Source: an uncultured Gammaproteobacteria bacterium (GTDB lineage Bacteria; Pseudomonadota; Gammaproteobacteria; Pseudomonadales; Pseudohongiellaceae). From it: a stretch of 6,313 nucleotides of DNA. The notes beneath the pieces were generated by a model. That model made no database searches and was not told where the DNA came from. It saw only the letters and a list, made by a program, of their open reading frames with translations. Where the stretch lies: assembly GCA_903889815.1 (NCBI GenBank), contig CAISYX010000085.1, forward strand, positions 1 through 6,313. The letters are read 5' to 3'. A program made the position numbers and the translations under genes. Below are positions 6,270 through 6,313 of this stretch, piece after piece (position 1 is the stretch's first letter; every line of letters starts with the position of its first letter).

Positions 6270-6313
6270 GCCTGGCAGGACACGCCGTGAACCCATCCAT
6301 GGGGGCTCGGCTG
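6270..6313. repeat. Probable intergenic palindromic-type repeat, cut by window edge
   Basis: After the murU stop the non-coding sequence includes GACACGCCGTGAACCCATCC (6279-6298), then ATGGGGGCTCGGCTG up to the edge. From memory, this wording (a CGCCGTGA core, then CATCCATG and GGCTCG) resembles a dispersed intergenic repeat common in GC-rich gammaproteobacterial genomes, usually just after stop codons, with a second arm carrying another CATCCATG. Only one arm is visible here, so the family and full extent cannot be confirmed. GAGCC (6268-6272) and GGCTC (6304-6308) could pair across it. It might also act in transcription termination or mRNA stability of amgK-murU, but that is inference. Confidence 0.4.

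Noticed and set aside
5492..6283. 263-codon minus-strand ORF antisense to murU
   Set aside because: Complementary-register shadow of murU; Gln/His/Arg-rich composition and no family resemblance.

Overview
The window is GC-rich, almost fully coding, and carries a conserved cell-envelope locus of a gammaproteobacterium. The divergent order pdxA-surA-lptD | amgK-murU is the one I know from Pseudomonas (lptD-surA-pdxA facing amgK-murU). LptD also has the extended Pseudomonas-type N-terminal segment, which Escherichia coli lacks. I would place the source in Pseudomonadales or a related marine or soil lineage. The genus cannot be fixed from the sequence.

Left part, minus strand, read right to left: lptD (4371-1699, outer-membrane LPS translocon), surA (1706-396, periplasmic chaperone and prolyl isomerase) and pdxA (399 to beyond base 1, vitamin B6 synthesis, 5' part only). 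The three are tightly packed. surA starts 8 bp inside the end of lptD, with its ribosome binding site in lptD codons. pdxA starts at a GTG that overlaps the surA stop as GTGA. They almost certainly form one operon, which in related bacteria continues into rsmA/ksgA and apaG.

Centre: a 92-bp intergenic region (4372-4463) separates lptD from the divergent amgK and must hold the promoters for both directions. No convincing hexamers are visible.

Right part, plus strand: amgK (4464-5570, anomeric MurNAc/GlcNAc kinase) and murU (5567-6247, MurNAc-1-phosphate uridylyltransferase), again joined by a GTGA start/stop overlap. Together they return recycled MurNAc to UDP-MurNAc. After murU, the last 66 bases are non-coding and appear to enter an intergenic palindromic-type repeat cut by the window edge.

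The locus pairs outer-membrane assembly (SurA helps fold beta-barrel proteins, LptD among them) with peptidoglycan recycling. I see no mobile element, CRISPR array, RNA gene or undescribed system. All long ORFs antisense to these genes are codon-register shadows. The points most worth a second look are the seven-cysteine LptD, the two GTGA couplings, the 3' repeat and the shared divergent control region.
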